64,000 nucleotides of DNA from Onchocerca volvulus (Eukaryota; Nematoda; Chromadorea; Rhabditida; Onchocercidae). The position numbers and the translations under genes were made by a program. This document shows positions 51,803 through 63,822 of the stretch, piece after piece. A model generated the notes under the pieces. The model had not been told where the DNA came from, did no database searches, and worked only from the letters and a program-made list of their open reading frames with translations. The stretch is from the NCBI GenBank assembly GCA_000499405.2, contig HG738137.1, positions 8,167,799-8,231,798 on the forward strand, given 5' to 3'. Every line of letters starts with the position of its first letter. Position 1 is the stretch's first letter.

Positions 51803-54800
51803 ATGGATAAACGGTGCATTGTTTTGGATATTGGCGGACGTTTGTTTAAAACCAAAATAACAACTCTCGCTTCGATCAATGGTTCCTATTTTCAGCAATT
51901 ATTTAATACAAAATGGGATCATTTATTGGATTCGGTAATTTGTTTTTTTCAATATTAAATTTGAACTATCACTGATAATCTTGATAATTTAATGTAAAAG
52001 GGAAAAAAATCAAAGTTAATTATCAAATAAAGTTTCGAAAATTCATAAAATTAAAAAATTTTTCAGTTAGTTGAAGTAGCTTCAAAATTTCTAGATCTTA
52101 AAATAGTTCAGTTTCTAATTATTTCGTGTGTAGTAATATTTATCTAATAATCTACCCTACGTGAAATTCATTTTGAAACCCATCCCAAAATAGCAATAAC
52201 CTAATCAATCAGTATCTCAATCTCGAACCAAATCTATTAATGTCTTAATTTTAAAGCTAAAAAAAGACGCGAAATATAACCGATATTCCTACAATCAAAT
52301 TGATCAGTTTAATCAGATATTATCAGCTAATCTTCAAAGTTTAGAGTACAAGTCATAAAAGAATTTTCAAATTTTATTAATTCTATAATAAATGGGTAAA
52401 AATCAATTAATTTAAAATCAATAACAAACACAAAATAAGCATGAATTTTCAGGATGGTCATTTATTTCTCGATCGTGATGGCGATATATTTCCCGTAATT
52501 CTCGGCTATTTACGTCATGGAAAAAGTTATCCATTGCCGGTTGATGATTATAAATTAAGCTTAATTATTTATGAAGCTCAATTTTACAAAATTCCTGAAC
52601 TAATTAAGGTAGTTGAGAAAATTCGATCTTATATGAAACGAAATTTCATCCCATCAAAAACATCAATCAAATCAAGTAATTCAATAAGTGGGCATTATTC
52701 GACACAAAACTTCCAAAATATGTTATTAATGAAAGAAACGACAACAAAACCAGTTTTATCCATTCGTAAGATTTCCTATGAATTAATTATTTTAATTTAA
52801 AAATTTTAAACTCTTGTATTTATTTAATGTATTGATTCAAATTCATATACTATTATAGTATTTGTAAGATTTCAATTTTCTTTTGATAGATAGAAGAAAG
52901 CAATCGGATGATTAATTTATATCGAATGCTTAATCTGTTTACTATTATTATTATCAATAATAATGAAAAAAGTCAACAAATAATGATTATTAGCTTATAA
53001 TTTTGAACTTGTAAAAAATAAATGACTAAATAATTAAAATAAGAAAATACGAATCTAATTTTCTTTTAAAATTTTTCCTATTCAAAATAAATTATATAAA
53101 TGATTGCAAATTTTAAAGCAACAATAGCACCACCACTTCCACAAAAATCAACTAAAAACGATGAAACAGTGATGCAACAATTTGCAAGAAAGCTATCAAG
53201 AAAACATAGCAAGGATAAAATTGAAATTGGTGCACCGAATGAATTCAAGTATTTTAAATTTTAACAAAATAATAAAATTATGATAAAAAATGATTTTCTG
53301 AAGTTTTATAGTTATAATGACATTATCATTATTATTTTGAAGAATATCATTACTTAAATATTATTATTTTAACTTCAACAACATTTATGCATAGTTAATG
53401 CAAGATGAAATTATATAAAATATTCATTTAATAATTCAAGTACTTAATAATCTCGGGAAATAGGATACTGTATAACGTTTCTGAGTTATTCTGAACTAAA
53501 TCTTTCAAATGTTATTTGATATACTCATAATCATATCATATTATAATATAAATTATCAAATAGTCAATTTATTGAGAAAGTTTTTCTATTATTGTGACAG
53601 AAACAAATTTTGGTGAGAAAAAGGAAAGTTTTTTTTTTATTACAGAGACGAATTTTCATTGGTTTTAACGGAGAAATGATTCTTCGTCTATGGTTTAAGA
53701 TAGAAGTGAGATAATATCATGATTGTAATTGATCGCTTAGTTGTAGTAATAGGTGGTTGGATTAAAGTGGAAGGTATTAATTGCCGAAATGAGTTGAGTG
53801 ATTGTTAAATTGATTGATTGAATAATTATTGATGTGATGATCTCTAGAAGTTCCTTTCTATATCAATAATCCTTAGTCTTATAGTAAGTTGTGACTTAAA
53901 ATATGTTGTATAAAGGACTTGATTATCAGTACAAAAGATAAGAGATAAACAATGCAAGCCTTAGTCCTTACAACATTCCAGATAAATAACATGTTTTACA
54001 ACCCTTTGGACAATTCACATGAGCTCTATTAGCAGATTAAAGATGAAAGAACAAAGATCATTGTGTTGAAATAATGGATAAATGATTCATTTGATTGCGA
54101 AATATTACGAATTTCTGTTATACAAACACTTTGATTATTCTATCATATTTTTATTTATAAAATATTTCGGTTTTACCGATACAAATCAGCGTAAGATTTA
54201 TAAATTATAAAATAATTTAATGTTTATACGAATCGCAAAATACATGATAACTTAATGCTATAAATTGTATATTTGCTTTGAAAAATTCTATTAATTTTGT
54301 ATGAATTCCATAAATTCGGTAAATTTTTGCAACAAATAATTAAATTTCATTATTGATATATTCATTGTTCGTTTTTGTTATTTTTTCATAATTCATATCA
54401 TTAATGCGACAAGAATTTCAAAGATATCAGGTAACATTTGAAAGATTTGGTATAGGATATTTCGCAGATGTTATAATTGTCTATAAGTTATAATATTAAT
54501 TAAGTGAATTAACGAAAATCAAATTAAATGAAAATATTTAAATTTAAAACAAACATTAAGGCATGTTGTACATATTGGACGAGCTGATGATGGTCATAAA
54601 ATTATTATTGATCATAGTAATAATGAACAAATGACGCTGAAGGCTATTGTACAAACTATTTATGATGAAATTTCAACATTACCGGTATTTAAATTTGAAA
54701 TTTAAAATTAATTCTTGCGCAGGAGCGAAATTTTCAGTTTAACTATTTAATGATGTATTAAATTTTATTTTAATGAAAATATGATCGCTTCATGGAACAA

Positions 54801-55384
54801 ATAAGTTCTAATTCAATGAAGGGAAAAATTAAGTCCAATTAAACCTGTTGAACGAACCATATAGGTTCATTGACATTTAATTATCTTAATATCCTAAATA
54901 TTGAAGTCGAAAAATCTCAAATTTTAAACTTTTAATTCAAAATTTAGTTTAAGAAGATTCAAATTTCATGATAACTAAATAATTTCCTGAATTGATTATT
55001 TTATAATCGGCAATCAATAAATTGATCAATTTCACTGACAAAAATGCGATAAGTTAAAAAAAAAGATTTAAACAAAGTTTTCATACAATTTCAAATTAAC
55101 ATCAATTAAAATTTTTCAATTCCTTATAGATATAATTACAGATAGTATATAGTTTGATAGATGCGGATAAAAATGAAAATCGCAGTGAATCGATCGAAAT
55201 CTTCTTTGCTGGATCAACTATTCAAGCATGCCACAATAATACATCATTATCATCTCAGAAGATATCAACCAGTTTACAAACCGGTTTATACGATAATTGT
55301 TGTTATGAAATAGCACGAAGTGACAAGACGAAGAAATTTCACGTAAAACGAATAAAAAATGATCCAATTGTTAGTAATTTATGA
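51803..55384 (+). CDS. BTB/T1 (KCTD-like) domain protein
   Basis: Five exons: 51803-51934, 52453-52765, 53119-53248, 54561-54684, 55142-55384, in phase, 313 residues. The N-terminal half is a potassium-channel tetramerisation (T1/BTB) domain: VLDIGGRLFKTKITTL, then DGHLFLDRDGDIFPVILGYL, LRHGKSYPLP and IIYEAQFYKIPELI, ending near residue 100. No transmembrane segments follow, so it is a soluble KCTD-type protein, not a channel. Such proteins oligomerise and usually act as cullin-3 ubiquitin-ligase adaptors or regulators of G-protein-coupled receptors. A Lys/Ser-rich linker precedes a C-terminal region (KHVVHIGRADDGHKIIID, then CCYEIARSD) I cannot assign to a named subfamily. The first ATG begins one residue before the conserved T1 strand, as in short KCTD proteins. 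All junctions are GT-AG. Confidence 0.85.
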
Positions 55385-56031
55385 ATAATTGATTAATTAG
55401 CAAGTTTTTTACAATTTTCGTCATACTGTATATATATACTTTTATTGCTCTATTTAATTGCTAGAACTATAAAATATTGATTAATTTGTTTGATATAAAT
55501 ATGTATAAATATAAATTCGATTATTGCCGTTGTAATTATTTCATTTGTAGTTTAACTTTAGCAATTTTGAACTGTTTTTTTTTGCTAATGTTTTCATTGG
55601 TTTCTTCCAGTTTTTTAATTTAATCTTTAAATCATTTGATTCTTTAAGTATTCATACTCATTTCTAATAAATTTCAAAAAATAATCATAGCAAAGAACAA
55701 AAAATACGGTAAGTTGTTTTGATAATTTGATCAAAATACTTCTGGAATTTTCGGAATTTGTTCGATAATGATATTCTTAAATTGGTTATCATTAACATTT
55801 CATCGATCAAAATAATAATTTTTCCCCAGACGAAGTTAAAAATATGCTATTTACTCAAATCAAAATAAACCGGAAATTATTTACCTGTTCGCACAACTAA
55901 TTTTTACTTGTGAAACTGGTTTGAATAAATTTTTGTCCGTTAAGTAGATTAAATGTTGTGTACAAAGTAAATGTGAGAAATGCAAAAAGAAAAAAAAAAT
56001 TTTATTCGAAAAGTTCGAAAAATGCTTTAAA

Positions 56032-56455
56032 CTTCGAAATGTATAATCGAAAAGAAATAAAAGATTGAAAATGTTTTAAATTTCCAAATATATGATGGAA
56101 AATAAATAAAATATTAAAAAAGTTTTGAAATTCGGAATGTGTGATTGAAAAAATGAAACATTAAAAAATTTTTGAAACTCGAAATGTATAATCGAGAAGA
56201 AATAAAATATTGAAAATGTTTTAAATTTTCAAATGTACGATGGAAAACAAAATATTAAGTAAATTTTAAAACTCCAACTTTGTGATTGAAAAAAATGAAA
56301 CATTAAAAAATTTTTAAAATTCGAAATGTATAATCGAAAAGAAATAAAATAATAAAAGTATTTTAAATTTCCAAATCTATGAAGGAAAATAAATGAAATA
56401 TTAAAAAAAATTTTGAAATTCGAAATGTATGATCAAAAACAAATGAAATATTGTG
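56032..56455. repeat. Higher-order tandem repeat (three 50-bp subunits in a 150-bp unit)
   Basis: About eight 50-bp monomers in the order A, B, C. Type A starts CGAAATGTATAATCGAAAAG, type B CAAATATATGATGGAAAATA, type C GGAATGTGTGATTGAAAAAA. Corresponding types are closer to each other across units (A near 56034, 56184 and 56328) than to neighbouring monomers. That is the hallmark of higher-order repeat amplification. Confidence 0.75.
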
Positions 56456-57399
56456 CTTTGCAAATTTGTGAAATATTTGTAAAATAAAAAAAAAAAAAAA
56501 AGTGTTCGAAAAATCCTGTGAAAAAAAAACTTTTGAAATATTAGCAAAGCATATGAATATTTCTGAAAATGCTTCTTTTTTTTGACATACTAATTATTCT
56601 TTAATGAAAATTGAAATTGAAAAAAATTTTCGCAGGCGTTGTAGTATTTTTTACTAAAGTTTTAAATTAAAAATTTGTTTGAACAAATCTAAATCTTTCG
56701 GCAAAAAATTCTTTCATAAAAAGGAATGAAAAAAATTTCGTTAATTTTACTGAAAATTTTGGGAAAAAAATTTTTTTCGAAAAATTCGTCGAATTTTTTT
56801 AAAAATTAAAATAAAAAATTTTCCATCATTGTAATGTAAACTGATTCCAAGTAATTTGCTTTAATTGTACCTGTAAAAATAAAATAAATTATATGTTGCA
56901 AACAAAATATATATATTTATCAATTATAATGATATAATAATTATTATTTACTAAAAAACTAATTTGAACGAAATTATTATAAATATTGAAATAATCTTTT
57001 TTTTTTTTAACTAAATGATAAAAATTCAAAGATTTGATTTGAAAAAAAAAAAAAAATTGAAATTTTTAGAAGAAATAATATGAAAAAGTAAATTACATCA
57101 AAATTAACTTACCTGATTTCAATCGCACTTGCTCATTTCGTCGCATATAATTGTTGCGATTAATTTTCGGTAATTATATATTTAAATTTTTATTAAAAAA
57201 AAAGGTTCATAAGACTTACCTTTTCTTACTTCTTTCCTTATTAATTTCTTCTTGTCACATCTCAACATATCATTAGTTCAGCTCCTTACCACCACTAATT
57301 AATAATAAATTTTTCCTACTGATGAAATCGCTAACTTAATTTTACGATTTACCGAAATATCCTGCTATTTAAATATTGATCGCTTAAGAATAGATCCAT

Positions 57400-58090
57400 A
57401 ACAATTCTCATCTACAAGTATTTAAACTCTAATAATTCACACTCACTTTCACGTTTCACGTCAAATGCTTTACTCAAGCGGGACTGCTCACTGATTCATT
57501 TGTTTCACGTCAGAAATTTCACGCTTATTCAGCGGAATTTATCCGTTTTCAAACTCTAGTAGTTCACATTCTCACGTCAAACGTTTCGTCCAAACGCGAC
57601 TGCCCACTCATCCATTGTGATTTCATTCAACTGTTTCACGTCAAAAAAGTTTTAATTATATATGACCGACAATATCTCAATTACATTTGTCGTATTCGAA
57701 TTCTAATAAATCACACTTTCACATTAAACGTTTTACTCAAATTCGACTGTCCACGTCCCAACTAAATTTATCTGTGTTTAAGCTCCAGTAATTCAAACTT
57801 TTACGTCAAACTTTTTATCCACACTTGACCGCCCACTCATTCATCTATTCCATGCAATTCGACTGCTTTACGTTAAAAGTTTTACTCACATACGACCGCC
57901 CACTTACTAGACTAAATTTGTCCGTATTTAAACTTCACTAATTCACTAATTCACGCTCTGGCGCCAAAAGTTCACACTTTCATCCTCAAAATTAACATCA
58001 TTACGTCTGTTACGTCAAATTTTCACACTCTCACGCCAAAAGCTTCAACTGTATTACTGTGACCGTTCATTGAGTTAACTAAATTTTTTC
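57400..58090. repeat. Degenerate tandem repeat with TTTCACGTCAAA core
   Basis: The core TCACGTCAAACGTTTTACTC, followed by a CGACTGCCCACTCATTCAT-like block, recurs near 57457, 57572, 57719, 57800 and 57867, with weaker CGCCAAAAG forms near 57961 and 58030. Spacing is 67-147 bp. It is GC-richer than the surrounding DNA and ends about 130 bp after the 3' end of the nuclear receptor reading frame. Confidence 0.65.
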
Positions 58091-58221
58091 GAAATTCAAA
58101 TTTGCATGTCAGATGTTTTCAATTTCAGGTTGAATTACGTGACTCACTCAAATATGCTCATTTTTCAGTCTTAATAAACTAAGCCTCAATGTCCAATTTC
58201 TCAATTACTTCTAAAATAAGC

Positions 58222-61200
58222 TCATGTAAACTTAAAAAGAAGAATATTTGCTATAGCATTAATGTTATTTTCGTCTTGAAAAAAATCTTGCATTTTTGAT
58301 ACGGTAAGAATGAGGTACGGTATTCGAACAAGAAAATTTGGCCAATGTAATAAATCGCTTGAATCATCATCATGCATTTCGCTAATGCTTTGCAAACATT
58401 TCCATAATTCCACATGTATTTTATCAATTTTTTCCTTCTAAAAAAATTGATTATTTCAAAATTTTAGAAAATTTAAATTTATTACTTCATTAAAATTTGA
58501 AATATTTCAGTAGTTGCGAGAATTTAGAAGATTTTTCATTGCAACAATAAAATTTACAAAAAAAAATTTATTGTTATTAAGTTTTAACAACGAAAAAAAA
58601 AAGGAAAACTTATGAAAATCGAAACCATTGTTTTCCGCTTATCAAATTTTTTTTTTCTTTTTTTTTTTTGTGATTAGAATTGGTGAATCACCTTGATTGC
58701 ATTAAAATATGAAATTTGATCAATCATTTCGGTCATATTAAAATATAATTTTCAGATTTTGATTATAGCTTAGTATTTTTGTGGAAATAAAAAAAGAATA
58801 ATATATGATTAATCATAAAAACGAATTTGAGTAATTTATAGCAATTAATCAAAATGCTAGTTTCAATAATACATGTTGATAATTGATAATAGTGATAATA
58901 CTGATAATAATTGAGTATCAGGATGATAAGCATAAAAAAATTCAAATTAACTTACACATCTTTTTACATTTTCAGGATTGTAAATTAGCAAAGCTGATAA
59001 TAACGCCAATTGTCGATTATCCAATTGCATACAATTAAAACTTATTGCTAAATTTATTAAATTTTCAAAAATTTTTGTTGTTTTATCCAATTCCGAATAA
59101 TTGCCTTTAGCAGGTATATAAGTTGTATTATTTGCCAACATTAGACAACATTCTGTCGGATTGAATTCATGGATTATTTGTAGAATTTTTACTACAAGCC
59201 AACTTTTCGCAATTATTTCTTCTTTTTCCGAAGGATTTAACTAAAAAAGAAAAAAAAAAGCAAATCAGTTAATTAAAAAAAGAATCTTTAATTATTCTTT
59301 ACAACTGAAACAAATTAGTTAATTAAAGAAAATCCTTAATCAATCATTACTACTAATTATTACACATCTTACTGTTTATTTGTAATAATCAAATTTTATC
59401 AAATAATAAATTTTAGAAAAAAAAAAATAAGCAAAAGACTTGAATGTATCAAAAATAATTTAAGCCTTAATTTAATTGATTAAATGATAATCAAATTAAC
59501 AAACAGTATCGCAGATTTCGATTGTTTCAGCAAATTGTCGTACTTGTTGACTAACTAATTTAGTTAATTCAATTAATCGTTCTGATTTTATGTTTGATTT
59601 GAATTTGTACTGAAAAAATTGAAAAAAAAAAATTGGTCAATTAAAATTGTAAGAATGTTTTGAATAAGATAACAGCGTAATATCATAAAGAATGTCAAAA
59701 AATTTTTTCAGCAAGAATATTAGTAAAAATTCTTTTTCATTAAATTGATAAAATTACTAATAATTCTGATATGATTTCAAGAGATAATGAAAACTGAAAT
59801 TATAAATAAATTATAGAGAAAAAAAAAAAAAGAAGAAACTGAAAAAATTATTTGCTTTATCGAACAAATGATAAAGTTTAATTTGATAACAAATTAAAAA
59901 GTTATGATGATACATATATTCCTAAATCTGATCGAGAGATTTCAAAATTAATCAAACTAAATAATTTCAATGATAACAATGATTAAATTTAAAAGTCGGA
60001 AAAACACCTTTCCAGTATTTAATCCGGAAGTTTAAAGAGCAATTATATGTAAAAATAGCAAGATTTACATGAAAAAATTGCTAATTGGATAAAGTTTATC
60101 ATGAGATTATGATATCACTGATAAAGGATAACAATGATTACATGATAACAATGATTACATGGAAAAAGTAATTACTGTTAATTGGATTAAGATTATCGTA
60201 AGATCACAATATGAATGATTAAGTTTGGCGTAAAATTATGATATCAGTGTTTTAAATTCTTACCTCTAATGAATTATCCATAATTTTGCAATAATTTGCA
60301 GTTACTTGATCAATTCGTGATTGAAATTCTTCCTGTTTATCAGCTAATGAACTAGCTTTTAGTAGTGTTCTCAAATGTTCCAATTTACGTCGTTCACGAT
60401 TATCAATTATCATTTTCCGTTTTGCTATCCTTTCTGTTTCATTTAACACTACTAGAAAAAAATAAGGGAAATACAATTATTTATAGTAAAAATATGAAAA
60501 ATAAAATATTTACGTCGCAAAAATATCTATTTGTGTCGCAAAAATATCTATTTGTTTCGCAAAAATACGAATAATTTTTACAACACTTTTGCGGTCATTT
60601 ATAAAAATCTTAAATCTGACTTTTTTTTTCAAATTTACATTTTAGATTAATAAGATGGTTCAATAGCTTAAATAAATTAAATTTTTAATTAAGTTAAAAG
60701 AATCTAAATGAAATAAATAAAATCAAATTATATAAACGATTTTAATAAATTAGTATCGTAGATTAAGTTATAAAAAGTTGAAATAAATACTTAAACAAAA
60801 TGCAAATAAAATAAGATAAGTTGGCAATGTTCCAAAAAAAACGGTATTAAAATTTTAGAAAAAATAATAGTGCTAAATTTTAGCAAGAGATTATTTTGCA
60901 AAATTGATACTAGAGTTTACAAAATAATATAAAGTTTGGAATATGTGACTTATATATTAATGATAAGAAAATTGGGAAGAAATTTCTGGAAATTATCTTA
61001 AAATATCTTGAGAAAATATTTACAACTTGTCATATGATACTTAATATTCGAAACTTAATGAGATATGCGTAATTAACTTCGAAGACTTAACACAAAAATT
61101 TCCTTTTTTGTGTTTAAAACTTATTGGAATATACGATACTTAATATTTAAAACTTAGTGAAATATACGGTAATATTATTCAAAACTTACCGAAATATCTG

Positions 61201-63822
61201 GCATTTTATACTTGAAACTTTTCAGAGACATTTATTCTTTATGGAAGCTACTTTATTCAAAATTTATTGAAATATTCAATATCTAATTCTTGAAATTTAT
61301 CAAAATAAATGGTACTTAATACAGAATATAAAAAAGTAAGGAATTGTTCAAAATATTTAAATTTTTTTCGAAATTATTAAATTATTTTGCAAAAAATAAA
61401 ATTTTTTGAAACGGAAAATATCTATGACATTTGAACAAACAATACGTTCATCGATTTTAGATATTTTAAACAATTCATTTTTTAGAATTTAAAACTATTT
61501 TAAAGAAAAATTTCAAATAAATTATCGAAATAATCAAAATATAGAATGCAATATCATAAAATGATGCAAGAAAAAAAAAATAGCAATAATATCATTTTAG
61601 CATAATACAAATCATTTCAATTCAATTCATTTCATTTCATTCAATTTACTTTATAAATGAATTCAATTTAATTCAATAAAAAATTCAACTTTGAACTTAT
61701 TTCATTTTATTTAATTTAAGCAATTATATTACTAATACGAACAAGATTTTGTCATTCCATTTCGTTGCTGATTTCACATCGCTCAATACTCTTGCATTTG
61801 TATACAATCTTTTGCTGCAAAAAAAATGTAATAATTATTAAACCTCAAATTTCATCGAACAAAATATTTGAAATCAATATTCAAATTATCATTATTTATT
61901 TATTCATGCATAATTAATATAATTTTTCAATAATTATATACCTTTATATTTAATAAATCAAAATTATAACACTTACCTGAACTGTTCGTCGAAAGAAACC
62001 TTTACAACCTTCACATGTTATAGCTCTTAAATAAATAATTTCATCTTTATTTTTTACTGGCATTTTTCGTTTAGCTAATTAAATTCTAAAACTTGTTCGT
62101 TTTTAATGAAAGAAGAAAAAAAGATTTTCAATAAAAATTGATACTTTTGAAATTTGAATTTTAATAATGAAATAGATGATGATTTATCAAACTTATTTAC
62201 TTGAGTGATAAAAATGATATGATAAAAACGATACCTATAATGTAAACCAGTTGCATCATCACCGCAAACGACACAAGGTTGACCTGGTTTCATATAACGT
62301 GGTAAATATGGTATCGCTGAAATTCTTATTAATATTACAAGTTTATGAATTGCAATATAATATTTTAGTGTACTAAAATACTAAATATAATTTGAAAAAG
62401 AAAAAAGACCGATTTGTTAAATCGTAGATTAACTTTATTGAACTAAAAGGCTAAAAGTTTTCACAACTTTTAATTTCTTATTTCAATCAGACTGATGTAG
62501 TATTTAACAAGTTCAATGCTGGATGTATTTTAAGTTACATTGCAAATAATTAAATTAATATATTTCAATAGATTAATTTAATTATTATCTATTTCAATAA
62601 TGCTAATTTATCCCAAGTTACTTTTTAAATAATACATATTATCAGCAAATTATTCATTATCACTTTAATTCAGATGAATGATCCATTATTGAAATTCAAG
62701 TTTTTTCATTTAAATTTTCATATCTTTTAGTATTTCTAATATAATTCCTCACTGAATGTTTTGATTTATCATATCAAATTAATTTGCAAACATGTTATTA
62801 TTTTCATCTTCCAACTCTTAATTAAGCAATTGATTGATTGATTGGAAATCAATAACTTTATTCTACTTCATGAAAAAAAGAAATAATTTGATGTAAAAAT
62901 CAAATATTGAAATACTTCGAGTTCCAATGCAATTAAATAATGCTAAAATAATATTGATTATTCCAATTATGCTAATTTGAGACTTAGAAAGTTTGGTTTT
63001 TTTTTTTTTTTAATAATATCAGGCATTATTGAAATATTTCAATTTACATAACGACAATAATTTATGATATCAGTTTTTTTTTTTTAATTTGATAAAATTA
63101 AGTAAAATAGTGAAATAAAAGCTATTTAATGGCTCAGAAAAAGTTGCAGAAAAATTTATTTTGTTAAAAGGAATTGAAAGACATAAATTCAGCAAATATC
63201 AAATGAAATAGGTAAAGCCATTTTCAAAAAAGTGATCAGATCGATTATTAATCATAATCACTTCATTGTAGTATGACTCAAAGTTGTCAAAAATATCATT
63301 AAGTTCTTAATTGAATTTAAATTATCGATTTCTGCATTTACAAAAATTATTTTTAACCAGATAACACTCATTGAGGAGATAATGATTGGTTTTAATTGCA
63401 AAATTTAATTTTATTCAAGTTTCGGAATTTTACGAACTAAAATAAATTATTGAATTGCGGAGAATTAAAATAAATTATTATTATTTTTTTTTTTTTAAAT
63501 CAAGTTCTTAGGCAACTTTTAATTTCATCTTTGATAGATCAAAAATATTAACAATTTTTGGAACATTTTATAGTAAGTTGCTTTATTAAATTGCATAATA
63601 ACCAATGGTACCATTAGTGGTACCACAGTTGGCAATATCACCATTTTTATTTTCTAGGATATAAGCGATGAAAAGATTTTTAGGATGTTTTACGCAACCG
63701 ATCGTTTTTTTTTTTCGTATTCGAATGACCTGAGCCCATTTCTACGTTATGCAAATGACGCAATTCGTTGACCTTAACCTTTTCCCATCCAACTGCTAAC
63801 TCATCTTCAATATATTTGAATT
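58222..63822 (-). CDS. Nuclear hormone receptor, thyroid-hormone-receptor-like (NR1A-like)
   Basis: Exons, 5' to 3': 63822-63730, 62316-62235, 62025-61977, 61814 to about 61778, 60451-60264, 59609-59505, 59240-58956, 58437-58222; the 5' end may continue outside. Finger 1 reads IPYLPRYMKPGQPCVVCGDD then [23 protein letters not shown], with P-box CEGCKG. The hinge reads LNETERIAKRKMIIDNRERR. Both resemble thyroid hormone receptors (family patterns YIPSYL...CVVCGDKATGYHYR and RVAKRKLIEENREKRR). The ligand-binding domain is recognisable from VRQFAETIEI (helix 3) through CMQLDNRQLALLSALLIYNP to LLFKFT, with no clear helix 12. The second finger is incomplete: its exon encodes only the first two cysteines (YKCKSIERC) and meets an in-frame TGA at 61754-61752. 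A donor at 61778 (T/GTGAAA) would join in phase to the hinge exon, skipping the other two cysteines; otherwise an exon is missed or the sequence is damaged. It is expected to act as a ligand-regulated transcription factor in the nucleus. Confidence 0.78.
60128..60161. repeat. Exact 17-bp tandem duplication
   Basis: ATAACAATGATTACATG occurs twice in direct succession (60128-60144 and 60145-60161) in the receptor intron between exons 60264-60451 and 59505-59609. It is a short, recent-looking duplication without other content. Confidence 0.85.
60514..60570. repeat. 21-bp tandem repeat, 2.7 copies
   Basis: The unit TCGCAAAAATATCTATTTGT is repeated with single-base variation three times, the last partial, in a receptor intron. 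It is a recent minisatellite-like expansion, not coding. Confidence 0.85.
61081..61330. repeat. Degenerate repeat of about 33 bp in a receptor intron
   Basis: Units resembling AAAACTTANTGAAATATNCG followed by GTACTTAATATT recur from about 61108 to 61320 between the finger-2 exon and the hinge exon. One unit contains TGCCAGATATTTCG/GTAAG on the minus strand, which mimics a short CQxxR exon. It is explained by the repeat. Confidence 0.5.

Larger units (their letters stand above)
55385..58221. other. Intergenic region between convergent KCTD-like and nuclear receptor genes
   Basis: Two tandem arrays fill much of it (56032-56455 and 57400-58090), with A/T-rich sequence between. No credible coding frame is seen on either strand. 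Both flanking genes end here, so their polyadenylation sites lie in this region. Confidence 0.55.

Noticed and set aside
60795..60830. Minus-strand CQLILFYLHF resembling CQLCRFKKC
   Set aside because: Only CQL matches; the key cysteines and the arginine are absent and no splice sites flank it.
61195..61225. Short minus-strand CQIFR segment followed by GTAAG as the missing half of the second zinc finger
   Set aside because: It lacks the preceding RN and the second cysteine of CQxC, has no fitting acceptor, and is one unit of a 33-bp degenerate repeat.
63680..63822. WW-domain reading of DELAVGWEK on the minus strand
   Set aside because: The downstream residues do not show the YYVDH or second tryptophan pattern. 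The exon ends in a phase that fits the receptor exon at 62316, so I assigned it to the receptor.
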